Assembly: GCF_000090795.2 (NCBI RefSeq)
Contig: NW_003546603.1
Coordinates: forward strand, 2,012-66,011
Source of the DNA: Amphimedon queenslandica
Lineage: Eukaryota > Porifera > Demospongiae > Haplosclerida > Niphatidae
Direction of reading: 5' to 3'
DNA: 64,000 nt
Below are positions 23,841 through 34,900 of this stretch, piece by piece. Numbering within the stretch: position 1 is the stretch's first letter; each line of letters begins with the position of its first letter. The translations under genes and the position numbers were made by a program. The notes under the pieces were generated by a model. That model searched no databases. It had not been told where the DNA came from and was given only the letters and a program-made list of their open reading frames with translations.

Positions 23841-26407
23841 TTTAATAGTCATTATTATTTTAATAATAATAATAATAATAATAAATATTAATATTTACCT
23901 GACCACTATCACACAGACAAGTCACTACAGTATGTCCTGATCCAAGGGTCTTTGCAACCTTTTATAATAATTATAGTTAATAATAATAGTTAATTGGTAA
24001 ATTCAAACCTCAACAGCAGCTGTGACATTTAAACCAGAGGATGCACCGACAAAGAAACCTTCTTCATGAAGTAAACGAAATGTCTACAAAAAGAGAGAGA
24101 GAGAATAAGATCATTAGTATTAACAAGTATAGTACCATTTTAACTAGCTCAGTGTCTTTCACAAGTATTGACCAATCAATTGGAGCTCCTTTAAGATTAT
24201 CAGTCAACCTGCCTTGACCAATACCTAACACCAAAAACAACAACAAACAAACAAACAAACAATAACAAACAAACAGCAATAATGATAGTAATGACACCAT
24301 ATTAATGCCATACCTTCAGTAATGGATGATCCATCAGTACGCTCTAGTGCACCTTCAGTAAACCATTTGTACAATACACTGCCCTGCACAGCACATTATG
24401 TTATAATAATATCATAATATTAGCTATTGTACTTGTGGATCAGCTAAAACGACTTTAATGTCGTTATTCTTAGACTTAAGGTAAGTTCCTACGCCTAAAA
24501 GAGAGGGAATTGAAAGACAGAAGGAAGAGAAGGAAAAGAGAGGGTTAGGTATAAACAGTATGTTCTTCTTACCAGCTAGTGTTCCTCCAGTGCCAGTGGA
24601 GAATGTCACTGCTGATACAGCTCCGTTGGTCTGTTCCCATATCTCTGGGCCAGTGGTCTCTATGTGTGCCCTCCGGTTGGCAGTGTTATCAAACTGATTG
24701 GTCCATATTGCATTATCCATGCCATCAGCATATCTCTTGGCCTGTCAGAAGAGAAGAGAGAAACAGTGTTCATGGAGCTTCTTGTCAATAGAGAAATTCT
24801 CTACTGGTATATATTTTAAAATTTTATTCTGATACATATACCTTATGTTGTGTATTAACTTTGAGCTGATTTCAATTAAATCTATTAAAATCAAGCTAGT
24901 GACCAAAGGCTATAGTCTTTGGTTTTTGGCCAAATTTTGCCAAAAATGACTAGGTGAGAGTTCTTCATTTTTATAATTTTTTTCTGAACATATACATGTT
25001 CTTATGCTGCGTAGAAAGTTTGAGCTAATTCTGATCAAATTTAGATTTTTTACGAATTTTTAAAGTTGCTCAAAAATCGGGCCAAAGACCAAAGGCTATA
25101 GCCTTTGGTTGTTGGCCAAATTTTGTCAAAAATGACTAGGTGAGAATTCTTTATTTTTATAATTTTTTCTGATACATATACATGTTCTTATGCTGCATAG
25201 AAAGTTTGAGCTAATTCTGATCAAATTTAGATTTTTTACGAATTTTTAAAGTTGTTCAAAAATCGGGCCAAAGACCAAAGACTATAGCCTTTGGTCGTTG
25301 GCCAAATTTTGCCAAAAATGACTAGGTGAGAATTCTTCATTTTTATATTTTTTTTCTGATACATATACATGTTCTTATGCTGTTTTTCAAGTATGAGCTG
25401 ATTCTGATCAGATTTGGATTTTTTATGAATTTTTAAAGTTGCTCCAGATGCCATGTACTGTATTGTAGTGCTTGTCAGCTCATGAAGCTCATGCTGTTTA
25501 GCTCACTTAGCATAATCCCCCCATGTACATATATGTCACAGTATAAAATATGAGGGTAGAGGTCCATTCTTACTTGATGATTGTAATTATTGGGATTGTC
25601 AAAAGGTACAGCTGGAACAGGAAATACCTCAGCACCTAAAACTCTCAAAGCGTCAATCTTTTCCTAATACATGTAACAAGTATAACACACACATACAAAC
25701 AGTACATGAATTGCATATGTACTTTAGACTGTGTGTCAGGCATAAATATTACGCATTTATATCCTCTGGAATTACATATGTGAGCCAAACCAATGCCAGT
25801 ATTACCAGCTGTGCCCTCTACCACAGTCCCGCCTGGTTTTAACAAACCTAAAAAAACATGAATACATACATTTACGATTTGATTGAATACCATAGCCCTA
25901 AATTGATATTTTATTTTAATTGATTTTTAAGTTAGAATAACATTTCCCCAAACCTCTTTCCTCTGCATCTTTCACAAGGAAAAGAGCAGCTCTGTCTTTG
26001 ACTGAGCCACCAGGATTCAAATACTCAGCTTTCACAGCGATTGTGCAACCTTCGGATTATTTTAAAATGAATAACGTGTGAAAGTGTGTGCAAAAATGGA
26101 ACCTGTTTCTTCGCTTAGTTTATGTAATTTTATTAACGGGGTCCTAAAAATAATTCTAATTAAAAGGAAAAGTGACGAAATAATTTTTACCTTCCAACTG
26201 TGCCACTGAGCCCATCCAGAATGGTCTATATATTCAAAAATTTTGAAATAATTATCAAAAAATTTTAAACAATCAATTTTAGCATTAATTTACATTAGAA
26301 GTGTTTCTGGAGGTGCCAGTAGAGAAGGAGGAAGAAGTTATGGTTATGGCACTTATGGAGGAAAGTGAATGAGAGACCAATGAAGTGCACCTTCTAAAAC
26401 TCAACAT
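23633..26407 (-). CDS. Cysteine synthase (PLP-dependent), mitochondrial type
   Basis: Fourteen exons, complement(23633-23679, 23731-23776, 23899-23958, 24009-24083, 24136-24224, 24314-24383, 24433-24494, 24573-24741, 25574-25663, 25723-25847, 25954-26049, 26103-26143, 26191-26225, 26294-26407), 372 residues, all in phase. The first 38 residues are rich in Ser, Thr and Arg with no acidic residues, like a mitochondrial presequence. Then [23 protein letters not shown] (the PLP-binding lysine), [12 protein letters not shown] (substrate loop), [10 protein letters not shown] (phosphate-binding loop) and GASSGLN. This is the fold-type II O-acetylserine sulfhydrylase core; there is no N-terminal heme region and no C-terminal CBS domains, so it is not cystathionine beta-synthase. 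Expected activity: cysteine formation from an activated serine and sulfide. The acyl donor cannot be told from sequence. Confidence 0.88.
23785..23885. repeat. AAT/ATT microsatellite
   Basis: A run of AAT repeats broken by ATATAAT and an inverted ATT stretch, in the intron between cysteine synthase exons 23731-23776 and 23899-23958. Partial self-complementarity allows a hairpin. Confidence 0.85.
24810..25445 (+). repeat. 186-bp tandem repeat array in cysteine synthase intron
   Basis: About three and a half units in the intron between exons 24573-24741 and 25574-25663; the landmark CTAGGTGAGA recurs at about 24950, 25136 and 25322, 186 bases apart. Units contain GACCAAAGGCTATAGCCTTTG (near-palindrome) and TTATGCTGCGTAGAAAGTTTGAGC, the latter shared with the 176-bp family, so the two families are related. 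Confidence 0.9.
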
Positions 26408-26490
26408 CATTGTTCAATAATAATAATAATTTGGGCGGGGTTCAGGGCGGGGTGACTCCACCTGATTCTTGAGGGTGGGGCTGGAAGAAC
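26408..26490. promoter_or_regulatory. 83-bp bidirectional promoter region
   Basis: The ATG of cysteine synthase (minus, 26407) and of the C8orf33-like gene (plus, 26491) are only 83 bases apart. The region holds a short AAT run and two GGGCGGGG/GGCGGGG boxes (around 26433-26452), which resemble Sp1-type GC boxes, unusual in this AT-rich window. Shared regulation is inferred. Confidence 0.6.
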
Positions 26491-26970
26491 ATGGCTGAGG
26501 CTCCAGAGAAGAGAAAGAAGAGGAAAAGCAAAAAGAATCAGGACACAAACCCACCTGAGGCTTTATCTGCAGCAGCTCCTTCAGTTGTAGAAACAAAATG
26601 TTCAAATTTTGAGGAAGAATTGAGCTGGTGCGTGAGACAATTAGAACTTGGACTCCTTAGACCAAAAGACAAAGGAGGAACTAGCCAGCAGAAGCAAGAA
26701 GCTCAAGGCATACTGAACAAACTCAGATCATCAAAGACTCCTCTGCCAAGAAAAAGGCAGCTAATGAAGCTCACATTTGGAGATTATAGATCGAAAATGA
26801 AGCAAGAGGAAGAGAAGGTGGAAAGAGAAAGACAGGCCTTCGTTAGAATTTCTACCGACACAGTTAAGGCTGGGCAGTTTTATAAAGCAAGTCAGGCTAA
26901 AGATATTCTTCAAAAAGACAAGGGCGGTGCTAGATTCAAGTTTAATTTCCAGATTGAAGCAGACGATTAA
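26491..26970 (+). CDS. C8orf33/UPF0488-like protein
   Basis: Intronless frame of 159 residues. The N-terminus is strongly basic (KRKKRKSKKN). The centre contains ELSWCVRQLELGLLRPK, the conserved W-C-x-RQLELGL signature of the UPF0488 (C8orf33) family, followed by a charged helical stretch and a C-terminus KGGARFKFNFQIEADD typical of the family. Length is a little shorter than the human protein (about 229 aa). The molecular role of this family is poorly defined; the basic head suggests nuclear location. It shares an 83-base promoter region with cysteine synthase. The ATG is the first in frame and follows GC-rich sequence. Confidence 0.78.
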   Translation: MAEAPEKRKKRKSKKNQDTNPPEALSAAAPSVVETKCSNFEEELSWCVRQLELGLLRPKDKGGTSQQKQEAQGILNKLRSSKTPLPRKRQLMKLTFGDYRSKMKQEEEKVERERQAFVRISTDTVKAGQFYKASQAKDILQKDKGGARFKFNFQIEADD

Positions 26971-27434
26971 AATAATGATAACAAATTTGCAATTCAAAAT
27001 TCATTCATTTTTGCAGCATAATAATTGTGTAGAATTTAATTTTGGCAATCATTATCATTGAATTATTCATAGCTTTATGTTTTTGATTGTTTCCAAGGAA
27101 ACGGCATAATTTAGGGTGGGGCTGGAGTTGCTTTGAAAGTCTTTTTAGGAGGGGAAGGGAGACAATAAAAGGAAGAGAGCTCTGATCCGTAAAACTGCCT
27201 GCATTTAAAGAATACTGCTGATATCTCTTTTGCTATCCTGAAGTAGAGAGAGAGAGAGGCAAAGTAAGTCTTAATGCTAGATCTATTCAAATCTACACAT
27301 GAGCCACGCCCCATTTGCTGCAAATCCGCCTTTTCAACAACAAAGTTGTACTTAAATTGCATGCATGTAGAGAAAGAGAGCAACCAATCGGTCACTATCA
27401 CTTTAACTGTCTCTTCTTTGTCCACTAGTGCAAA
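26971..27434. other. Intergenic, no gene seen
   Basis: 464 bases between two plus-strand genes. It contains a short GA run near 27247-27262 and no splice-supported frame. It must contain the 3' end of the C8orf33-like transcript and the promoter of the four-helix membrane protein. Confidence 0.6.
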
Positions 27435-27998
27435 ATGGCCTCAGTAGCCTACAAGATAATGGTTACTATGGGGGCTATAGTCTCTCTTTTCCACCTCCTC
27501 TGTGCAATGGGGCTGTTCTCTACAATCATAATATGGCTCTCTCTAGAGTTCACTGCAGGGCTACCAGCTGCACTGGCACTCATAGTGGGGATACCATGCC
27601 TTGTATCAACAATCTCATTCGTTCTCATGGTCGGTATTAAAGAGAAAGGGATTGTACTCTCAATTCCTTACATAGTCCTTGGCGTCTTTATCCTTGTTAC
27701 CGGCATATCTCTCATGACTCCTTTCATTGAACTCTACTCGCACGAGGATCCTGATCTGATTGGAGATTTCTGCAGCGACTGCGACCATGTGGGTGCACAC
27801 ACGTTGCAGTGCGTGACATCTTGCAACGACGAATGCTGCTTTACCAACTTTAGTGCACCTCTCTCCAGAGCCCTCATCAGTTTCTCAGCCATAGCCATAG
27901 CAGCAAGTCTAGCCAGTGTCATCATTGGCATACTGAACTTAATTTATAATTTTAAATATCAGCAGAACCCGCAGCAAAACAGACAAAAGTCTCACTGA
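27435..27998 (+). CDS. Orphan four-transmembrane protein
   Basis: Intronless frame of 187 residues that I cannot assign to a family. Four hydrophobic helices are evident at about 7-37, 41-68, 75-100 and 148-173. Between helices 3 and 4 lies a polar loop of about 45 residues with seven cysteines (FCSDCDH, QCVTSCNDECCFTNF), probably extracellular and disulfide-bonded. The C-terminus is short, polar and Gln-rich. The layout (small first loop, large Cys-rich second loop) resembles tetraspanins, but the CCG motif is absent (only ECCF is present), and the claudin W-GLW-C-C signature is also missing. A lineage-specific tetraspan membrane protein is the safest description. The AAAATGG start context is favourable. 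Confidence 0.7.
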   Translation: MASVAYKIMVTMGAIVSLFHLLCAMGLFSTIIIWLSLEFTAGLPAALALIVGIPCLVSTISFVLMVGIKEKGIVLSIPYIVLGVFILVTGISLMTPFIELYSHEDPDLIGDFCSDCDHVGAHTLQCVTSCNDECCFTNFSAPLSRALISFSAIAIAASLASVIIGILNLIYNFKYQQNPQQNRQKSH

Positions 27999-27999
27999 A

Positions 28000-28984
28000 A
28001 CGATTATGCTCTTTAAATTATTTTTTAATGTCGCCCTCTTCTTACTTTCTCTCTTTTTTTGTGACAGACTCTCTCTCTCTCTCTCATTTTTACTATTATT
28101 ATTAGTTCTCAATATTCTTCATTATGTTTGTACCTCTTAACTTATAAACATCATGATTACCAGTACTACTATAATGATTAAAATTATATTTTTATTATTT
28201 ATAACTGCCACACACAGCCAGAAATGTACACATCGATATTGTGCATGAACTATCTCCCTCAGGCCTGTGGTCCCAGTATATGAATATGCTATAAATAGGT
28301 GGAGTCTTGTGCTAAAAATAGCAACATCTATTCCTGGTAGTTACATATATGGAATAATATTATAATTATGATACAAACATGACAATTAACATTATAATAA
28401 TTATTATGAATCAGAATAACTAACAAACAAGCAAAAGAAGCTTGTATTAGAAGTTGCCAAGATGCTCATTCACCTTCACAATTCAACTGGATTGACAAGA
28501 AACCATGAAGACTGAAAGACAAGAGCTTCAAGAAGTGAAAAACTTTTTGCACATGTGCAGATATGCAGTGATTGTGTCGGTTACAATTTTATAAGGGAGG
28601 ATAAATTTTAGTTGACTCTTGAAAAATTAATAATTATAATGGTGGTACGTACAATAATGATAATGATAATGAAGTTTCCTGTGATAACGAAAATAATAAA
28701 TGAAAGAAAAAAGAGTATATTTTATGATACAGTTAAGAGAAGAAAATGTGATAATAGGTAGTTGAATCAATGTTAGAAGATAAAGAGAGAGAGAGAGTGT
28801 GTGTGTTAGTTGATTTTCTGATAAATAGGAATAGTCTTTGGGGGAGGAAGAGGTATTATACTATTGCTAAAAATTAAAGTGTCTGATCAAGTGGGTGATT
28901 TAGGTACAGAGCTCTTTTATTTATTAGATTTTTACATGCATGCTGTAATGAATAGAGATGATAAATGAATGACCGATAGCATAA
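28000..28984. other. Intergenic and 3' flank, no gene seen
   Basis: AT-rich sequence between the convergent four-helix protein gene and FBXO11. It has a CT run (28068-28085), a GA/GT run (28784-28806) and no coding signal. Confidence 0.6.
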
Positions 28985-31900
28985 TCAAGATGTCGAAGTG
29001 TCAATGATTTGGTGAGCGTGAGGTGCCAGGGACGGCTGCTGGATCTGTTGCTGCTGGGAGCTACTGCTTTCTCCTTGATGCTGCTGGACTTGAACTGTTT
29101 GAATGGCAGCTGGTCCAGTGGAGCCAAGCCCATTGACTTTAGGAGACGAGAATGCTTTGTATCCAGTGAGATTGCAGTCGCATTTAAGAGCACCTGCACC
29201 ACAATCACAAAAGAACCTTGAGGAAGAGAAGAGAGAGAAGAAAGGAGAATCATAATTATTATTCCTAAGAAAACCGAGCCACATCAAAATTGACAGCTAG
29301 ACTTTGTTGTGGTACATGTAGCTAGATATATATAATTTACATGTACATGTACATATATAATAAAATAATATTCCTTTACCTGTCATGTCTGACAAACTGT
29401 ACATTGTGATCTTTGTGGCATTGCTTGATGCAGCTGATGCAAATCACACCACTTTCATTCTGACTGCAAGTCAAACACCTGCACACACACACACACAATG
29501 AAGTAATGAACAATCACAATAGCACCATAAAGACCATGCAAACACATAATGTACATGTACATGTACATGTACATCAAGGTATTGTAAAGAAAAGTGATGC
29601 AACTTTTAGGGATTTTCATACACAGTGTGTGTACTGCACATGTACATGTACAGTAATAATGAATAAGAAGTAAATGTACATGCATAATGAAATTCTTTAC
29701 ATGTACATGTGACTGGATTTACACGTACTGTACCTGTAAAAATCATGCATTGGGAATGAATTGTCTCCTGAAATTGAGTAAAGGCATTTTCCTCTTTGAA
29801 CAGCATCATCCAACGTCTGCCTGTTATTGTATTCTGTATTACCTGAAGAAAGAAAGAAGAGTAATAATAATGGTACATGTACATGAGCACAAGTTCACAA
29901 TTCAATTTTACCTTGAAGAATGGGTGACACTCCAGTCGCTAGGCAGATTCCATCATAATCGTTATCAAAGACCTCGTTGTCTTTAATGACTCCGCCCCCT
30001 CCATTAGTCACCTCGATCCCGGCAGCTTTCCCGCCAAATATTCTGTTGTGGCTTAGAACTGGTTGACTGTTAGATGATATTAGGACACCTACAAAGCATA
30101 CATGTACATGTAATTGTTATAATAATTATTATTATATATGCATAACAGAAAATTATTTGAAGTCTCTCCAAGCTATTTTGTCATTAGGGTATTATACATG
30201 TACATGTACTTTTGGAGCAACTTTTAAAATTCATAAAAAATCCAATTATGATCGAAATCAGCTCAAACTTGAAAAACAACATAAAAACATGTGTATGTAT
30301 TAGGAGAAATTATAAAAATGAAAAATTCTCTCTTAGTCATTTTTGGTGAAATTGGGCCAAAGTCCCTGTACTATAGTACAGGGACTTTGGCCCAATTTTG
30401 GAGAAACTGTAAAAATTGGCAATAATCCAATTTTGATTGAAATTAGTTCAAACTTTTTGTAAGAGTATAATATACCTGTGAGCTTATTATTGAAAATGTC
30501 GTTGTCTTCAAGAACACCACGCCCATTATTAAATATGCAGACTCCGCCTTCTTTTCCGTTGTAAATATTATTGCGTCTGAGTATCGGGTTACTATCAGTT
30601 TTGATCCAAACGCCAGCCAAAGCATTCCCATATATGTCATTCTCTTCTAGTACACCTTCACCTGAAAAAATAGAGAAAGAGAAAGCTAAAATCAAACAAA
30701 ACATTCATGTACATGTATATTCAATATAAATGTTATCTTGTATTTAAAAAAAACACTGGGAAAATTACAACTAGACAAAACCTTTGAGTGATATTGTCAG
30801 TGTAGTGCTTCCACAAACATAAAATAACCAAAACAACATGTACATGTACATGTATTACACTAACCTGAATTATAAATCAAGACTCCACCATTTTTACCGC
30901 CAAATATCTTATTTTTTCTAATAGTGGGATTGCTACCAGTCCTATATAGGAATAATTAAAGATTAAATCAAAAGTAAAAAAGATACACAATGTACATAAA
31001 CATGCCCATTGCACAAAATGACTGACATTAGAGATTGAATGCTCATACGTGTGATGAAGCAATAGAGGCTGCTGTATGCTTGCCCAGGACTGTTAACTAA
31101 TTAATGTCTCACACATAATTATCACTTCACACATTGTACTCCAATCTGATTGGACACTAGACATGCTACCATGCTTTTCTCTCATTCTAGAACAATCTAC
31201 ATGTATGGATATATATATGTGAGAGTAGAGAGAAAGTAGAGAGTTGCCATTTTTGACAAGATAGTTTCAATTTTTAAAAGAACGCAGTCAACCTCTCGGC
31301 TACGCGACAATACAAGTATAATAGTTGTATTGCAATATGGACCTTATCTGTATTCCTGAAAAGGAATGATTGTATATATCATTCTCCTCCAGTACTCCTC
31401 TCCCATTGTCATAGAAGTATATCCCAACCTGTTTACCGCTGTGTATTCTGTTGTGTCTCAGTGTTGGCTGGCTCCCTGTACAGCAGTAGAAAAGAGAAAT
31501 AAGATCAATGAGACTCTCAATAGAAAGGTGTGCAATGACCAGGATAAACACTCCATACACACACAGAGCATTGACACAATACAATATAAAAAATTAATAA
31601 AATAACTACAGGTACACGTTTCTTTCATTTCAATGTACTGTACACAGGCTATAGACTGTCTCTCTCTTTATTTGCTGTTTTGTCTTATTACCTGTTGTGA
31701 TCCACACTCCTGCCAAAGCATTTGAGTGTATTTCATTTCCTTCAATGAGACCTCGTCCGTTATCATGCTAAAAATAAAATAAAATAAAATAATGCTCACT
31801 GTACACAATTATTATCCTCTACAATAATACTGTACTGGATGTACATGTACATGTACATGGTTCTCTTATACTGTAAAGCATCATCACTTACCACATATAT

Positions 31901-34900
31901 TCCGCCATGGAGTCCATGATGAATCTGATTGTTCTTAATGATAGGGTCACTCCCAGTCCTTATCTGCACTCCGGCCAGTGTGTTACCTAATTATAGAGAT
32001 AAAATACATGTACATGTACACTTTAAAATAGAAAAAGAGAAAGAGAGAGAGAGAGAGAGAGGGGCTCACTGTGTATATCATTGTTTTCCAGTATGCCTCT
32101 ACCTCCTCCAAAGAAGTACACTCCTCCCTGTAGTCCTGAGAATATTTCGTTGTCTTTTAGCGTTGGGTTGCTTTCACTTGTAATCCAAACTCCAGCATAA
32201 GTATTGGCAAAGATCCTGTTCTCAATGAATTGCCCACGACCCTAAAACATACACATGTACATCAGCAAGTAATAAAGAGAATATAATGAGCAGTAGCAAG
32301 CATGTACAGTACATGTACATGTATGTAGGAATGGGTCAGTCTTTTAGGTTACGTGTACTTGTAACTTATACTACTCAGATCTTAACTGGAGACTAATTAT
32401 GTAAACAAAGCAGAAACAATGAAAACGCAGCTGGTGAGCTAGTTCAAACACCTGGAAAACAAACACTTGAAAACAGGATCAAACCCATTGGGGGGGGGGA
32501 CAAGAGCAATGAAATGGAATTATAATTGTTTTAGTAGATGTACATACATGTACATGTGATTAGTCTGCATAACTCTAGTCATTTGTTTTGTACAAAAAAG
32601 GCCTCAAGCAATGAACTGATATGCACATGTACTTATTCTGATGCTGTGTGATGCATGCATATTTATCATTGATACATTAAAGGTTTCATGACACTCAATA
32701 CCACTGGATACTAATGATGTCTAGGCTACACTGAAACCACTCAAACTACATGTACATGTACACATCCTAATAATACATGCATGAATGAGGAATAACCTCA
32801 TGTCATTGTATCATTGTACTCTGCATGTAAAGAAACATGAAAGTACATGTTCCCACATTTACTGCATGTACATGTACAGCTATACATGTACATCAATACA
32901 TTATTACTATGGAGTATTTACTATCAGTACTGGTGATAAGCTGTCACAGTGGATTGGTTTTGTATGCAAGTTGTTTCTCAATTGCCATAAGCAGGTGCTT
33001 CCTGTCCTTTTTACTACCATTTACAAAGGAAAGTACTTGTACCTGTACATACCATGTACATGTACATGTACATGTACATGTACATTTACATGTACATTTA
33101 CACGGGATGATGCAATCAGACTTAATAGACTAAGAGACGTGCCATTAATATAAAAACAAAAAGTACATGTCTCAATTCTTACCCTATCATGTACATACAC
33201 TCCACCAGTTGATCCATGATGTATTGAACACCGTCTTATGATTGGGTTGGCTTCATTTTTAATCTCAATGCCAGCAATTCTGTTACTGTGGATATCATTA
33301 CTGTCAAGTACACCCTAAAATGAACACAAATCATAATATTCCTCATTCTCTCTCTCTCCCTCTCTCTCCCTTACTCGTCCATCTTGAAAGATAAAGAACC
33401 CAACGTCTCGCCCGTGATGGACCACGTTACGAGTGAAGATTGGAGAAGCAAAGTTCTTGATCCAGACGCCGGCGAGTTTGTTGTTATGAATATCGTTATC
33501 TTCAAACCGACCCTGCAAATAAACGCACATTGTGTGATATGGTTACATTGAAATGTGATCGACATATACATGTATACTCATGTACAGTACAGTTCATGTA
33601 AATAGCTATAGATCATAAATCTATGTACACAATAGCTGGCTAATAATTCAATTACTAGTTTATTCTAATACTGAAGACAGATGTCGAACCGTAGTAATAT
33701 TATTATTATTATCATTTAAAATTATTATTATTATTATTACTTTGGCATGATCATCAACAAAGATGCCAACGTTGTTAGCATTAGCTACAGTACAGTTAGT
33801 AACCAGTGGATAGGCATCATCACCATGAGCATATATACAGGAACCACCTTAGGAAAAGAGATAGAGAGAGAGAAATAGAGGTAAATATACATGTACATAC
33901 ATTTACATGCACATGGTATAAATGTATGCAATGTACATGCAACATAAATTTTAAAAATTTTAATAGTTAAAACTTACAGAATGATGTGTTGGTAAAGTGG
34001 CAGTTGTGCAGTATTGGCTGGGACCCGTGGGGTATATCAATACAGTATTGTCTGAGATTAGGAGTATCATCCGGTGCATCAAACTAAAATAATTAAAAAT
34101 AATGAAAAAGGAAAGTACAAGTGGACTGGTGTGCAAACAATAGAGATCAAGGCTCCAGACTTCATGGCACTCATATTCCACATAAAACAAACAAGCAAAC
34201 CTGATAATTTAACTAAAGACTAAAACTTTGCATACCTTTATCTCCATGTTTGAGACTTGCACATGTTTGACATGTGGCGTCACCTCGATGACAGTCTGTG
34301 TGGTACTGACAAGTAGGACACGCTCTGGGCCGGCTCCTATTAAACTCAGTGGTCTATCAAGTACAAATGACTCGTTATATACACCAGGATGGACAAGGAT
34401 TCGTCCACAAGGAGGAGCATCCTCAACTGCTTCAGTAACTGTTGAATAATACTATGAAAGGACAGGAGAGATTAAATGATTATCATAATGCTAGTACAGG
34501 TGTACATGCATGTACAATAATCATGTGAAATGATACATAAAGATATTATTGCTAATTATTATTATTTTATTTATTGTTATTATTACTTTTACAGCTGGTG
34601 CTTCAGCTCTGAGAGGATGAGTGGGAGGGAGTGAGGCTAGTTTTGGATAGACATGAGAGCAACCATACTGTATAAATGAAGAGAAAAATAAAATAAAATT
34701 TATCAAATGCTGAGTTAGTACAATGCAAACTGTGCACTTAATCATGATTTCATATAACTACAGTAGCTACAGTATCACATGAAAGAGAGAGGGAGAAAGG
34801 AGATCTCCTTACTGAGAGTAGTTGTAAAGTAAAGAAAATTAGTCTGCATGAACACAAAGTGTGTGTGTGGGCCCATATTTACTAATACTGTATGTAATAC

